A stretch of DNA of 64,000 nt from CAYYNQ01 sp964473105 (GTDB taxonomy: Bacteria > Sumerlaeota > Sumerlaeia > MVZB01), in NCBI GenBank assembly GCA_964473105.1, contig CAYYNQ010000053.1, positions 4,900 through 68,899 of the forward strand. Direction: 5' to 3'. Positions 26,785-37,062 of the stretch are shown here, piece by piece; within the stretch, counting starts at the first letter, position 1, and the number at the start of each line of letters is the position of its first letter. The notes below the pieces were generated by a model. It did no database searches. It was not told the origin of the DNA and worked only from the letters and a program-made list of their open reading frames with translations. A program made the position numbers and the translations under genes.

Positions 26785-29520
26785 ATGGATAAAAACCAGC
26801 CAAATCAACTTTCCACACAATATGACCCCCACAGGGTGGAGGATGATATTCTCGATTTCTGGGAATCCGGGGAATATTTCAATGCCCCGGCCAAATCTTC
26901 CGGGGACAAGTTCTCGATCGTTATCCCCCCCCCCAATGTCACCGGGTTCCTGCATATGGGACACGCACTGAACAGCACGCTGCAGGACATCCTGGTTCGA
27001 TGGAGAAGAATGCAGGGCTTTAACACACTCTGGGTCCCCGGCACGGACCACGCCGGAATCGCCACACAACACGTGGTTGAAAAAGACCTCTGGAAGCAAG
27101 AAAAAAAGGATCGTCGCGATCTGGGTCGTGAAAAATTCCTGGAGCGTGTCTGGGAATGGAAGGATCAGTATGAGAAACGGATTCTCGGTCAACTAAAACG
27201 ACTTGGTTCATCCTGTGATTGGACTCGCACACGGTTCACGATGGACAGGGGTTTGAGTCGGGCCGTCCGAACTGTGTTCAAGCAACTGTATGACGAAGGT
27301 CTCATTTACCAGGGGGATTACCTTGTCAACTGGTCACCCGCTCTACAGACAACCCTGAGCGACGATGAGGTGGAGCATCGGGATATCAATGGAAGCCTTT
27401 GGCATTTCAAATATCCCCTAGAGGACGGAAGCGGGTTTGTCCAGGTAGCTACAACCCGTCCCGAGACGATGTTGGGCGACACCGCTGTTGCGGTCCATCC
27501 GGATGATGAACGGTACAGGGCGGTGCATGGCGCCCGCTTACTACTGCCGTTGATGGGCCGCCTGATACCAGTCATCACGGATGATTGCGTTGATCGCGAG
27601 TTCGGCACCGGAGCAGTGAAAGTGACCCCCGCACATGATCCAAACGATTACCAAATGGGATGCAGGCATCAGCTGGAATTCATCAACCTGCTCAATCCGG
27701 ACGGAACACTCAATGCCAATGCGGGCCGTTATGAAGGGCTGACCATCGCCAAGGCAAGGAAACGTGTGGTCGAGGACCTTGACGAACTGGGACTGCTCCT
27801 CAAGATTGAAGATCACCAGCATTCTGTTGGACACTGTTATCGGTCGGGATGTGTTATCGAGCCCTTTATGAGCAAGCAGTGGTTCGTAAAGATGCCGGGA
27901 CTATGCAGGCCTGCCATTGATGCTGTCCGGGATAAACGTACAACATTTGAACCTGATCATTACGAAAAAATCTATTTTCACTGGCTCGAAAATGTCCGCG
28001 ACTGGCCAATCAGCCGCCAACTGTGGTGGGGACATCGCATTCCGATCTGGCACTGCGGGAGTTGCGGCGACCACTGCTGTTCCGACACCGAGGAACCCGA
28101 TATCTGTCCACACTGCCAGTCCAGCAATCTCAAGCAGGATCCCGATGTACTGGACACTTGGTTTAGCTCGGCACTGTGGCCGTTCTCCACCCTTGGCTGG
28201 CCGGAGCAAACCGACGACCTAGAGACATATTATCCCACATCCGTCCTTGTCACCGGCTTTGACATCATATTCTTCTGGGTTGCGCGGATGATGATCATGG
28301 GGCTGAAATTCATGGGGGATGTCCCCTTCCGAAAGGTCGTGATCAATCCGATCGTCCGTGACGCACAAGGGTTCAAGATGAGCAAGTCACTGGGCAATGC
28401 TATTGATCCACTGGAGGTCATCCATGAGATCGGGGCCGATTCAATTCGTGCAACGCTTGCAAGTTATTCGATTCAGAACCGGAATATAAACCTCAGCGAG
28501 AAGAGGCTGGAAACCTACAGGAACTTCAACAACAAGCTATGGAATGCAGCCCGATTCGTCCTGGGCAACACCAATGACCTAGATGCAGATTGCCTTGCGA
28601 ATGGAGTAATGGAACAGGATTTGCAGATCGAGGACAGATGGATCCTTGCTCGTGCCCGAGTTGCCGTGGAGCGCATCACGAAGGCCCTTGAATCCTTCCA
28701 GTTCGAAGTGTACATGGAGCTAATCTACCGGTTCACCCGGGACGAATATTGTGCATGGTATATAGAGCTCGTCAAGGACCGGCTGTATTCAGAGTCGGGC
28801 AATGAAGGACGATGCCTCGGTCGCGATTCCCGGACCGCCGCACAGGTTGTCCTGATCACAGTGCTCGAGCACGTGATGAGATTGCTCCATCCTGTTGCAC
28901 CTTTCATATCGGAAGAGATCTGGCAGAAACTCAAAAGTCGCTGGGGGTCAGCGTTTTCGGCGGATCGACCGAATTGCCTCAGCCTGTCGAGTGAGGCCCT
29001 CATGGTTGCAACCTGGCCCGACACCGTCCCGGGACCGAACGACGAGGACTCTATCAAACGCATGGATCTTATTCAGGCCGTGACCGGACGCATCCGGAAC
29101 ATACGTGGCGAAATGAACATCCCTCCGGGTAACGGGGTCGACATAGAGATCACATCTTCCAACCGGAAGCGGCTTGACATGATCCGGGATCTTGAGCATC
29201 ACATCTACAACCTGGTAGCGATCAGTCAGATGAAATTCGGGGAAAAACCTGTACTCAAAGGTTTCACCGCCACCGGTGCCGTGGATGACCTTGCTATCCA
29301 CGTCTATTTGCCCGATGAAATGCTAGGCCATGAAAAAAAACGGCTGGACAAGGAAATAGCGCGACTTGAGAAGGGAGTCTACGGCGCGAGGAAAAAGTTA
29401 CAGAATGATAGATTTATCCAGAACGCCAAACCTGAGGTCATCGATAACGAAAAGGGACGCCTCAGGAAGATGAATGAAGAGTTGGAAAGTCTAGTACAAC
29501 GCAGGGAATCACTTCCATGA
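26785..29520 (+). CDS. valS: Valyl-tRNA synthetase
   Basis: Class I synthetase, 911 residues. It has the HIGH-type motif 'GFLHMGHAL', an editing (CP1) domain with 'TTRPETMLGDTAVAVHP', the KMSKS loop 'GFKMSKSLGNAIDP', an anticodon-binding helical domain, and a C-terminal coiled coil (last 60 residues) that is typical of ValRS. A Cys-rich zinc insert lies near 'WHCGSCGD' and 'ICPHCQ'. It overlaps folB by four bases, so the two are coupled. Confidence 0.98.
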   Translation: MDKNQPNQLSTQYDPHRVEDDILDFWESGEYFNAPAKSSGDKFSIVIPPPNVTGFLHMGHALNSTLQDILVRWRRMQGFNTLWVPGTDHAGIATQHVVEKDLWKQEKKDRRDLGREKFLERVWEWKDQYEKRILGQLKRLGSSCDWTRTRFTMDRGLSRAVRTVFKQLYDEGLIYQGDYLVNWSPALQTTLSDDEVEHRDINGSLWHFKYPLEDGSGFVQVATTRPETMLGDTAVAVHPDDERYRAVHGARLLLPLMGRLIPVITDDCVDREFGTGAVKVTPAHDPNDYQMGCRHQLEFINLLNPDGTLNANAGRYEGLTIAKARKRVVEDLDELGLLLKIEDHQHSVGHCYRSGCVIEPFMSKQWFVKMPGLCRPAIDAVRDKRTTFEPDHYEKIYFHWLENVRDWPISRQLWWGHRIPIWHCGSCGDHCCSDTEEPDICPHCQSSNLKQDPDVLDTWFSSALWPFSTLGWPEQTDDLETYYPTSVLVTGFDIIFFWVARMMIMGLKFMGDVPFRKVVINPIVRDAQGFKMSKSLGNAIDPLEVIHEIGADSIRATLASYSIQNRNINLSEKRLETYRNFNNKLWNAARFVLGNTNDLDADCLANGVMEQDLQIEDRWILARARVAVERITKALESFQFEVYMELIYRFTRDEYCAWYIELVKDRLYSESGNEGRCLGRDSRTAAQVVLITVLEHVMRLLHPVAPFISEEIWQKLKSRWGSAFSADRPNCLSLSSEALMVATWPDTVPGPNDEDSIKRMDLIQAVTGRIRNIRGEMNIPPGNGVDIEITSSNRKRLDMIRDLEHHIYNLVAISQMKFGEKPVLKGFTATGAVDDLAIHVYLPDEMLGHEKKRLDKEIARLEKGVYGARKKLQNDRFIQNAKPEVIDNEKGRLRKMNEELESLVQRRESLP

Positions 29521-29906
29521 AGACGGATCGCCTCATCCTGAAGTCCTTGGATTTTTTTGGGCTGCACGGGACAGAACCATGGGAAAGGGAGGTTGGCCGC
29601 AGGTTCAATGTCGACATCGAGCTCACGCTCGACCTGGAATCGGCCGGACGAACCGATGATCTACAAAAAGCGGCGGATTATCGCGATATCTACTCAACCG
29701 TCCAGGATATCATGACAAGGGAAAGCCATTGCCTGATCGAGCGGATTGGCTGGCGGATCCTGGGAGCAATATTCACACGTTTTCCGGCAACGGCGGTTCG
29801 TGTCATCGTTCGTAAACCCGAGGCACCAGTCGGTGGCCTGAATGGGGCGGCGATGGTCGAATTCGTCCGCACAAGGGAGGAATTCGAGAGGTCGGGAGGT
29901 TCCTGA
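29517..29906 (+). CDS. folB: Dihydroneopterin aldolase
   Basis: Cleaves dihydroneopterin to hydroxymethyl-dihydropterin and glycolaldehyde in folate synthesis. The 129 residues carry 'GLHGTEPWEREVGRRFNVD', 'DYRDIYSTV' and 'CLIERIGWRIL' (catalytic Glu and pterin-binding segments). The ATG overlaps the valS stop as ATGA. No other folate genes are adjacent, so the pairing with valS looks like simple co-transcription. Confidence 0.94.
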   Translation: MKTDRLILKSLDFFGLHGTEPWEREVGRRFNVDIELTLDLESAGRTDDLQKAADYRDIYSTVQDIMTRESHCLIERIGWRILGAIFTRFPATAVRVIVRKPEAPVGGLNGAAMVEFVRTREEFERSGGS

Positions 29907-30225
29907 AAAAAACGCCTGTTGCCATCACATGACTCACAATCGCCGGGAAGATTCCAGACAACACCAGGAACATCCATCAAAACGAGGAAGGTGAACCGGG
30001 AAAATACGGATGATCATGGGGCAATCGTTCGCAATCCATTGAGTCTTTCTTGCCACTGACTTCCCCATGATAGCCCCTCAACCGACAACAATGCTTTACG
30101 GCAGAACCGTGAGCATGACACAGTTGGTCATGAAGCCTGCGCAGGGAGACACAAGGGAGCGCGTCCACGTATCCTGCAGAACGGGTTTGATTGATATTCC
30201 ATATCACTGATGTCATTTGGACGGA
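29907..30225. other. Convergent gap after folB with no feature recognised
   Basis: About 319 bases between folB and the thioredoxin-like gene. A minus-strand frame of 79 codons (29977-30216) has no family resemblance. No clear terminator hairpin with a T tail was seen. Confidence 0.35.
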
Positions 30226-30810
30226 TCACTCAAAGGCATCAGATGCCGACAAACGGGACAGGGCAAGCAGCTCCCTGACAGCATGGCTTCTATCAAGATT
30301 TGATTCATAAATCACGCCTATTTTCCGGCGTGCTGAAGCGACATCCCCGCAGGCCTTGCCCCGTGCAATCAATTCACAACAAAAAAGGGGCATAGGCCCC
30401 CAGTTTCCACATTCCACAAATTCATGGTTCAGGAAGATGAACCGGGGGATCGCCTCCCCTCCATTGGTAAGATAACGGACAAAAATGTCCGGTCGATCCG
30501 CACGCGCAATATATCGTATTCGGAGGTGTTCACTCAGGTCGGCTAGTCGTTGTATCACCGGAACATGACGAATCACATCACCACACCAATCCTCGGCAAT
30601 AGCCACGACATGGACATTCCTTTCCAGGTTCGTTACAAGCCGGGTTTCGTACGTCTGCAGTGATAATTTACGGCGGGCCCTGTCCATTTCCTCCCTTTTT
30701 TCACGGCTCTCACCCTCCCCAATCCACTCGGACCAGGGTTTGCCCGCACTGAAAACATCAGCCCAGTTAATGACTGGCAAAGTCGGGGGTCGTGGCATGA
30801 TCAGCAGCAT
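30226..30810 (-). CDS. Thioredoxin-family protein with a single active-site cysteine
   Basis: 194 residues. The centre fits the thioredoxin-like family found in bacilli and others: 'VVAIAEDWCGDVIRHVPVI', then 'IRYIARADRPDI' and 'GGEAIPRFIFLNHEF' with the cis-Pro segment. The usual CxxC is reduced to Cys76 with Val at the second position, so it is not a standard dithiol oxidoreductase and may act as a monothiol or bacillithiol/glutathione-type reductant. An alternative ATG lies at 30798. It stands alone, divergent from the transporter at 31041. Confidence 0.75.
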   Translation of the reverse strand: MLLIMPRPPTLPVINWADVFSAGKPWSEWIGEGESREKREEMDRARRKLSLQTYETRLVTNLERNVHVVAIAEDWCGDVIRHVPVIQRLADLSEHLRIRYIARADRPDIFVRYLTNGGEAIPRFIFLNHEFVECGNWGPMPLFCCELIARGKACGDVASARRKIGVIYESNLDRSHAVRELLALSRLSASDAFE

Positions 30811-31040
30811 CTCCTTCCTTCAGTATCCGGCACATTTCCAAATTTCGGGATAGACTGAGAACACTCAATTTTCCTCCAGTTTCCTTCATATTCTAACCCG
30901 ATCATATCATCAACAATTTTTTTATTTTCTATATATCTTTTATTACCTTCATGTCACTTTTACATCATGATAATCGTCCGTTCATCTACGCATTACATTT
31001 ATCATTCATCCCGTGGTTATCGTCACATCACAAATACCCC

Positions 31041-32252
31041 ATGAACTCACATAATCAACATATCGGAGGGCCTGCAGGGGAGAAATCGAAACCAGATGCC
31101 CAGCCCAAAGGCAGCCTCAAGGAATTCCTGCTGCGGTTCATGTTGCTTTTAGCCCTGCTTTACCTGTTTTTTCTTAGCGTCGACCTGATGTCCGGTGCTT
31201 TCAAACTTTTCTCATCATCGGCCGGCTACAAGGATCAATTCGCGAATCTGATTGCCATCACACTAAATCCCCTTGCCAGTTTGTGTCTGGGAGTGCTGAT
31301 GACTGCAACCCTGCAGAGTTCATCGACAACGACCTCGATGATTGTCGCGGCCGTTGCTACCGGGCAGGTCCCAATCGCCGGTGCAATTCCAATGATCATG
31401 GGTGCGAATATTGGAACAACTGTCACAAGCACGCTGGTGGCGCTTGGTCACGTCACTCAACGCAAGGAATTTGGTCGGGCATTCTCGGCCGCAACTGTTC
31501 ATGATTTCTTCAACCTGCTCTCGGTACTGATCCTGCTTCCGCTTGAGATAATGACCGGGTTTCTCGAGAAGTTTGCGATCTGGCTAACCCACTTCTTTCA
31601 TAATGTTGATGATATCGAGAAAACATCCAGCCCTCTCAAGGCAATCATCAAGCCTGCCGCAAAAAAGATCACAGAATTCATGGAGTGGATTCCTGGTGAT
31701 TTTACACCATTCCTGCAACTGATATTCGCCTTGGCACTGTTGATGGTGGTCCTCAAGTATCTGTCAAAGAACCTGCGTGAGGTTATTTCGGGCCGTATTG
31801 AGATATTGGTTAACGGCTACCTGTTTGCGAAGACCTGGCGGGCGCTTGTCATCGGAACAATCATAACGATTCTGGTTCAGAGCAGCAGTATCTCGACATC
31901 CATCATTGTACCAATGGTCGCCGGCGGCATATTCACCCTTCATCAGGTTTTCCCGTTCCTGCTGGGTGCAAATATCGGAACAACCATCACCGCCCTGTTG
32001 GCGGCCATGTCATTGCTTGGGTCGGACAAAGGTTTCGACGCCTTGAGCATTGCCCTTGTTCATCTTTCATTCAACTTGTGCGGGACGTTTATCTTCATCC
32101 TGAAATCCCCGAGAAAGCTCCCGATTTTCCTGGCCGAAAAAATTTCGGAAATTGCGGTACATCATCGTTATCTGTCCATCATCTATGTCATCATCATATT
32201 TTTTATCATCCCACTGATTATTTTGTACATCACCAACCTCCTGCAGATATAG
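31041..32252 (+). CDS. Na/Pi cotransporter family protein
   Basis: About 403 residues with many membrane helices. The two inverted QSSS repeats of the sodium/phosphate symporter family are present: 'LQSSSTTTSMIVAAV' and 'VQSSSISTSIIVPMV', each followed by a 'GANIGTT' motif. It should import phosphate using a sodium gradient. The ATG at 31041 removes an unmatched 30-residue leader read from 30951. An AT-rich stretch with TATATA near 30930 could hold its promoter. The PhoU-like gene follows after 23 bases, a common pair in which PhoU restrains phosphate uptake. Confidence 0.93.
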   Translation: MNSHNQHIGGPAGEKSKPDAQPKGSLKEFLLRFMLLLALLYLFFLSVDLMSGAFKLFSSSAGYKDQFANLIAITLNPLASLCLGVLMTATLQSSSTTTSMIVAAVATGQVPIAGAIPMIMGANIGTTVTSTLVALGHVTQRKEFGRAFSAATVHDFFNLLSVLILLPLEIMTGFLEKFAIWLTHFFHNVDDIEKTSSPLKAIIKPAAKKITEFMEWIPGDFTPFLQLIFALALLMVVLKYLSKNLREVISGRIEILVNGYLFAKTWRALVIGTIITILVQSSSISTSIIVPMVAGGIFTLHQVFPFLLGANIGTTITALLAAMSLLGSDKGFDALSIALVHLSFNLCGTFIFILKSPRKLPIFLAEKISEIAVHHRYLSIIYVIIIFFIIPLIILYITNLLQI

Positions 32253-32275
32253 TTTGAAGAAAGGAGAAAGCAAAC

Positions 32276-32947
32276 ATGATCAAGGAGTTTCTCAAGGCAC
32301 TTTCGGGCGACACTCTTTTGAATCAGGCAATTCAACAAGTCGAGGAAATGCTTGCCATTGCCGAGGAGATGTTTCATGAGACCCATTCCAGGATTCTATG
32401 TGAAAATCCCGCCACATTCAGCGTCCATAAAAGGGACAAGGACATCAACCAACTTGAATCTGAAGTTCGGAGAAAGGTTCTTGAGCACCTCTCAATTAAC
32501 ACGAAACCCGATATTGTGGGTTCGCTTGTCCTGACGACAGTCACCGGATATATCGAGAGAATCGGTGACAATGTAAAGCAGTTTACCGAACTGGAAGACC
32601 ACTACGGAAAACCTTTCCCGTCACTTCCACAGTTCAGTGTAATCTCCGGTTGCACCGAGACAATCCTGTTGAATTTCGGGCTGACCAGAAAAGCCATCCA
32701 TGACGAGGACAAGGCATCGGCCGAGTCGGTCATCACCAATCACCGGAAGATCAGGGACCGACTGAACACCACCCTGAAGTCCGTTTATGGGGAAAAGGGG
32801 GATTACGACAAGAACGCCGCTCTGACAGAGGTCCTCTATGCACGAGGTCTGAAACGGATCAACGCCAACCTGAAGAATATTGCAACGAGTGTTGTCAAGC
32901 CATACGACGAGATCGGATATACCCGAAAATTACGAGATGACGACTAA
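32276..32947 (+). CDS. PhoU-domain protein partner of the Na/Pi transporter
   Basis: A 223-residue all-helical protein with PhoU-type repeats ('VHKRDKDINQLESEVRRKV', 'TGYIERIGDNVKQF', 'LKRINANLKNIATSVVKP'). PhoU domains bind metal clusters and regulate phosphate uptake. An AGGAG sequence in the 23-base gap after the transporter gives a strong ribosome binding site. Operon context implies it controls the adjacent transporter. Confidence 0.88.
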   Translation: MIKEFLKALSGDTLLNQAIQQVEEMLAIAEEMFHETHSRILCENPATFSVHKRDKDINQLESEVRRKVLEHLSINTKPDIVGSLVLTTVTGYIERIGDNVKQFTELEDHYGKPFPSLPQFSVISGCTETILLNFGLTRKAIHDEDKASAESVITNHRKIRDRLNTTLKSVYGEKGDYDKNAALTEVLYARGLKRINANLKNIATSVVKPYDEIGYTRKLRDDD

Positions 32948-32961
32948 GCGGGTGGCCTGGC

Positions 32962-33699
32962 CTAATCAGTACCGAAACGGCGGCCGAACCACCGCCTGAT
33001 CCTGCGAATCTTATCCCCCCACTTCCTCATCTTTGTCATTCGATAAACCCGCTTCTTCATGACCCTGCCCATCTTGAGATAAAACGGTTCGGATCTAAGC
33101 CACATACGTTCATCATCATCCAGCAGTTGCGGGTCATAATAAGCCTTCATCCGTGCAAACTTGATCCGGTCAACCTTCTGGCACTGGCGGAACAGCAGGT
33201 TTGATATCCTGAAACCAACATCCCGTTTCAACCTGACAGCCGTTGCAAAATCGATCAGGTATGCCTGATCCTGCGGGCCGATCAGGATATTTTTCAACCT
33301 CAGATCACCATGGGCAATCCCCATGTCATGCATTCTCTGAATTGCCCTCTTCGCCCTTGCCCAGAATACTGTTGAAGGTTGCCCATGCTTTCTTGGTGGC
33401 ATCCGCACCCCATCGATCTTTTCCATGACGTAGGCATAGGAGCCCGCCACAGCGTACAGCTCAGGGACCTCTTCCAACCCGCACAACTTTTTAAGAATAC
33501 GGACTTCTCTGCTGCAAATCCCCCGGCCTAGCATTACGCGAAATATCCACGGACAGCTGTTGAAATCCTTCATAATGGATGGATGGCCCTCCCATTCGAG
33601 TTCATAAAGATCAGCTTGACCCGCGGACCGGGCCCGATGGAGACAGGTTCCGCATCTTTGCCGGACCTCCGTGTAATCGACGTGCCGAATCACTTCCAT
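32962..33699 (-). CDS. Small protein-kinase-like protein (RIO/Kdo-kinase-like fold)
   Basis: 245 residues from the ATG at 33699. A kinase fold is visible: an N-lobe with 'SIMKDFNSCPW' (the Lys is a candidate ATP ligand), 'YAYVMEKIDGV' at the hinge, catalytic loop 'IAHGDLRLKNIL' and the metal-binding 'IDFATAV'. The rest is a very basic C-terminal tail (about 70 residues, rich in Arg and Lys). This compact form resembles LPS core heptose/Kdo kinases and RIO kinases; the basic tail would suit membrane contact. It lies four bases after cysS, so the two are co-transcribed. Substrate unknown. Confidence 0.65.
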   Translation of the reverse strand: MEVIRHVDYTEVRQRCGTCLHRARSAGQADLYELEWEGHPSIMKDFNSCPWIFRVMLGRGICSREVRILKKLCGLEEVPELYAVAGSYAYVMEKIDGVRMPPRKHGQPSTVFWARAKRAIQRMHDMGIAHGDLRLKNILIGPQDQAYLIDFATAVRLKRDVGFRISNLLFRQCQKVDRIKFARMKAYYDPQLLDDDERMWLRSEPFYLKMGRVMKKRVYRMTKMRKWGDKIRRIRRWFGRRFGTD

Positions 33700-33703
33700 A
33701 TTC

Positions 33704-35128
33704 CTAATTGGTTTTCTTCCATATGGTTCCCTGGGGGTGATCCTCAAGGCTGACCCCCAGTTCCGCAAGCCGGTCACGAACACGGTCGGCTATATCATAC
33801 TGCCCTGCCTTGCGGGACAAGGCACGCACCTCAATCAGCAACCGAACCAGATCTTCCAATAGTGTCTCATCAACATCTTTCCTGATCTCCGCCGCGGGCT
33901 CGAGGCTAAAGAAATCCCTCAATTCCTCCGCATATTCCAGACAAGAAATAAATTCGGCGCGTGATTCCGGGTCATCCGAAATTCGATCGCGAAGTTCATG
34001 GATGCGGGACACGGTTTCAAACATGATAGACAGGCCCTTAGGGGTGTTGAAATCATCATCCATTACAGCTTCAAAGCGTTCACGCATTTTCCCGGTTAAC
34101 ACGCTACTGGATTCGTTTACATCGAGTTTTTCCATCTCGAGAATCTGGCGGGCCATCAGGATTGTGTCATTGATCCGCTGAACCGCAGAAACTGAGTCGG
34201 AAAGTGTTTTTTCAGTCAGGTCAAGCGGACTGCGATAGTGTGCGGACAGCAGGAAGTGACGTAATGCCTCGACCGGAGCCCTTTCCAGCATCTGGTCAAT
34301 CCTCATGAAATTCCCGACGGACTTGCTCATTTTTTCACTGTCAATATTCAGGAATCCATTGTGCATCCAGTATCGCACAAAGGGTTTCCCAGTCGCGCCC
34401 TCGCTCTGTGCTATCTCGTTTTCATGATGAGGAAAAGTCAGATCAGCTCCGCCCATGTGAATATCAAATGTCTCCCCCAGGTGCTTCATGGACATGCTTG
34501 AGCACTCGATATGCCAGCCTGGCCTCCCCTTGCCCCAGGGACTGGACCAACTGGGCTCACGTGGCTTTGCCGACTTCCAGAGGACAAAGTCCAGGGGATC
34601 ACGTTTATCCGGGCTGATCTCCACACGTGCACCCTCCAGCATCGAATCGATGCTACGGCCGGACAGCCGTCCGTATTTGGGGAAGCTCCTCACACTGAAA
34701 TAAACTGAACCATTTGATTCATAAGCCAGCTCCTTCTCAACCAGTTTCTCGATCAATCCGATGATATCCCCAATATGTTCCGTTGCCCGTGGATGATGGT
34801 CAGCCTCCCGGATTCGAAGTTTGGCCGCATCCTCGAAGTAGCAGGGGATGAAACGGTCCGTCACCTCCTCGGTCCCGATGTTTTCAGCATTGGCCCTGTC
34901 GATGATCTTATCATCTATGTCTGTCAGATTCTGTATGTAGCGCACTTCGTAGCCACGGTAGACAAGGTAACGGCGAACCATATCCATCGCGACAAAATTA
35001 CGCGCATTACCAATATGGAAATGGTCGTAGACCGTCGGCCCACAGTTGTATATATGGACCTTGGGCGGATTCAACGGAACAAAAGGTTCCTTCCGCCGGG
35101 AGAGAGTGTTATAGATCTGTAACGCCAT
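33704..35128 (-). CDS. cysS: Cysteinyl-tRNA synthetase
   Basis: Class I synthetase of 474 residues. Seen are the zinc-site Cys of 'YNCGPTVYDHFHIGN' with the HIGH-type HIGN, 'WHIECSSMSMKHLG' and 'FPHHENEIAQSEG' (further zinc ligands), and 'KMSKSVGNFMRI'. It is divergent from glnS and followed directly by the kinase-like gene. Confidence 0.98.
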   Translation of the reverse strand: MALQIYNTLSRRKEPFVPLNPPKVHIYNCGPTVYDHFHIGNARNFVAMDMVRRYLVYRGYEVRYIQNLTDIDDKIIDRANAENIGTEEVTDRFIPCYFEDAAKLRIREADHHPRATEHIGDIIGLIEKLVEKELAYESNGSVYFSVRSFPKYGRLSGRSIDSMLEGARVEISPDKRDPLDFVLWKSAKPREPSWSSPWGKGRPGWHIECSSMSMKHLGETFDIHMGGADLTFPHHENEIAQSEGATGKPFVRYWMHNGFLNIDSEKMSKSVGNFMRIDQMLERAPVEALRHFLLSAHYRSPLDLTEKTLSDSVSAVQRINDTILMARQILEMEKLDVNESSSVLTGKMRERFEAVMDDDFNTPKGLSIMFETVSRIHELRDRISDDPESRAEFISCLEYAEELRDFFSLEPAAEIRKDVDETLLEDLVRLLIEVRALSRKAGQYDIADRVRDRLAELGVSLEDHPQGTIWKKTN

Positions 35129-35229
35129 GATTTCCCCCCGGGATAACCGTCCGCCCTGGAGAACTCCATTGGGGCGACGGATTCAGTTAAACAGCATAAA
35201 AAACTAGCTGTTGAATTGGTATGAAAAAA

Positions 35230-35257
35230 TTGGGGCCAGGTCCGCTGCTGTTATGAT
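35230..35257 (+). promoter_or_regulatory. Candidate glnS promoter
   Basis: TTGGGG at 35230-35235 and TATGAT at 35252-35257 with a 16-base spacer, about 75 bases before the glnS ATG in the cysS/glnS divergent gap. The -35 box is imperfect. Confidence 0.35.
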
Positions 35258-35332
35258 AGATTAAGATCGTCTTTAGTGTCTGGCAGTCGCCTGCCACAAG
35301 CGTTGCACGTGTCGAACCAGGGGGGTTCCGAC

Positions 35333-37036
35333 ATGCCTGATCCGAAAAACCCTGTTAAGTCTAATTTCCTTCGAACCTTGGTCGAGGAAGATGCTCGTTC
35401 CGACAAATGGAATGGACGCGTGGTCACCCGCTTCCCGCCCGAACCCAACGGATATCTGCATATTGGTCATGCCAAGGCAATCTCAATCAATTTCGGGCTG
35501 GCTGGGGAGTTCGGTGGCATCTGCCATCTCAGGTTCGATGATACCAATCCGATCAAGGAGGGGCAGGAATATGTGGAGGCCATACGCGAGGATATAAACT
35601 GGCTCGGCTTTGATTGGGGTGAACACGAGTATTATGCATCCGATTATTTTGAACAACTTTTCCTGTGGGCATGTGATCTGATCCAAAAAGGCAAGGCCTA
35701 TATTTGTGACCTTAATGCAGCGGAGGTAAAGGCCTCTCGCGGAACCCTCAAAAAACCGGGGAATGACAGCCCGTTCCGCAACAGAAGCACTGAGGAGAAC
35801 CTTGACCTGTTCAAAAAGATGAGGGCAGGTGAATTTCCCGATGGATCCAGAACGCTTCGCGCCAAAATCGATATGTCTTCCCCTAATATCAACATGCGTG
35901 ACCCAGTGATGTACCGGATCATGAAAGCAACGCACCAACGGACCGGTGACACCTGGCCCATTTACCCTACGTACGACTTCACCCATGGCCAGTCAGACTC
36001 TATCGAGAGGGTAACCCACTCATTCTGCTCCCTGGAATTTGAGGATCACCGTCCCCTTTACAACTGGTATCTGAAAAATATCGGGATCTACCACCCAGAA
36101 CAGACGGAATTTGCACGCCTGAACCTCAATTATACCATCATGTCTAAAAGGAAACTTCTCGAACTGGTCGAAAATGGGCATGTCATGGGCTGGGATGATC
36201 CCAGAATGCCGACTCTTTGCGGATTGCGGCGGAGAGGATACCCTCCCGAGGCAATCCGGGACTTCTGTAATCGTATCGGTGTCGCCAAGGCCAACAGCAT
36301 TGTGGACATGGCACTGCTTGAACACTGTGTACGCGAATACCTGAATCCACGTGTTAACAGGATGATGGCCGTGATCCGACCGTTAAGGGTTGTGATTGAA
36401 AATTACCCGGAGGATCACTCTGAGTTACTCAAAGCTGTCAACAACCCTGAAGACCCCGATGCTGGATCGCGTGAAATCCCGTTCGGTCGAATACTCTATA
36501 TTGAACGGGCCGACTTTATGGAAAATCCCCCGAAAAAGTTCTTCAGGCTTTCCCCGGGACGTGAAGTTCGCCTCCGCTATGGGTACTTCATCAAGTGCCA
36601 TGAAGTTGTCAAGGACAACAAAGGCGAAATCACCGAACTACTCTGTACATATGACCCCGCAACACGCGGGGGCAATGCTCCTGACAGGAGGAAGGTCAAG
36701 GCTACTCTGCACTGGGTTTCTGCTGAACATGCCGTCGACGCGGAAGTCCGACTCTACGACGCCCTTTTCCTGGCTGAGAACCCAGGCAAATCCCCGAAGG
36801 AAGACGGCTCCTGGGTTGACAATATCAACCCGAATTCACTGGAAATATTGAAGGGATGCAAACTGGAACCGGCGCTCAGCAAACTGCCGGCAGGAACCCA
36901 AATACAGTTCGAAAGACTGGGTTATTTTTGCGTCGATCCAGACAGCCACCGGAACACCCGTGTTTTCAACCGAACCGTTCCCCTGAGGGACACCTGGTCC
37001 CGAATCCAAAAAATTTCCGGGTCCTCCAAGTCATGA
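35333..37036 (+). CDS. glnS: Glutaminyl-tRNA synthetase
   Basis: 567 residues. Class I motifs are 'FPPEPNGYLHIGHAKAI' and 'YTIMSKRKLLELV', with the two C-terminal beta-barrel anticodon domains and 'YDFTHGQSDSIERVTHS'. Its presence means Gln-tRNA can be made directly. The ATG at 35333 is chosen because AGGGGGG sits seven bases upstream; an ATG at 35276 has no such signal. It converges with gltX 26 bases away. Confidence 0.97.
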   Translation: MPDPKNPVKSNFLRTLVEEDARSDKWNGRVVTRFPPEPNGYLHIGHAKAISINFGLAGEFGGICHLRFDDTNPIKEGQEYVEAIREDINWLGFDWGEHEYYASDYFEQLFLWACDLIQKGKAYICDLNAAEVKASRGTLKKPGNDSPFRNRSTEENLDLFKKMRAGEFPDGSRTLRAKIDMSSPNINMRDPVMYRIMKATHQRTGDTWPIYPTYDFTHGQSDSIERVTHSFCSLEFEDHRPLYNWYLKNIGIYHPEQTEFARLNLNYTIMSKRKLLELVENGHVMGWDDPRMPTLCGLRRRGYPPEAIRDFCNRIGVAKANSIVDMALLEHCVREYLNPRVNRMMAVIRPLRVVIENYPEDHSELLKAVNNPEDPDAGSREIPFGRILYIERADFMENPPKKFFRLSPGREVRLRYGYFIKCHEVVKDNKGEITELLCTYDPATRGGNAPDRRKVKATLHWVSAEHAVDAEVRLYDALFLAENPGKSPKEDGSWVDNINPNSLEILKGCKLEPALSKLPAGTQIQFERLGYFCVDPDSHRNTRVFNRTVPLRDTWSRIQKISGSSKS

Positions 37037-37062
37037 ATTCACATCATACCCCTGCCCATAAC

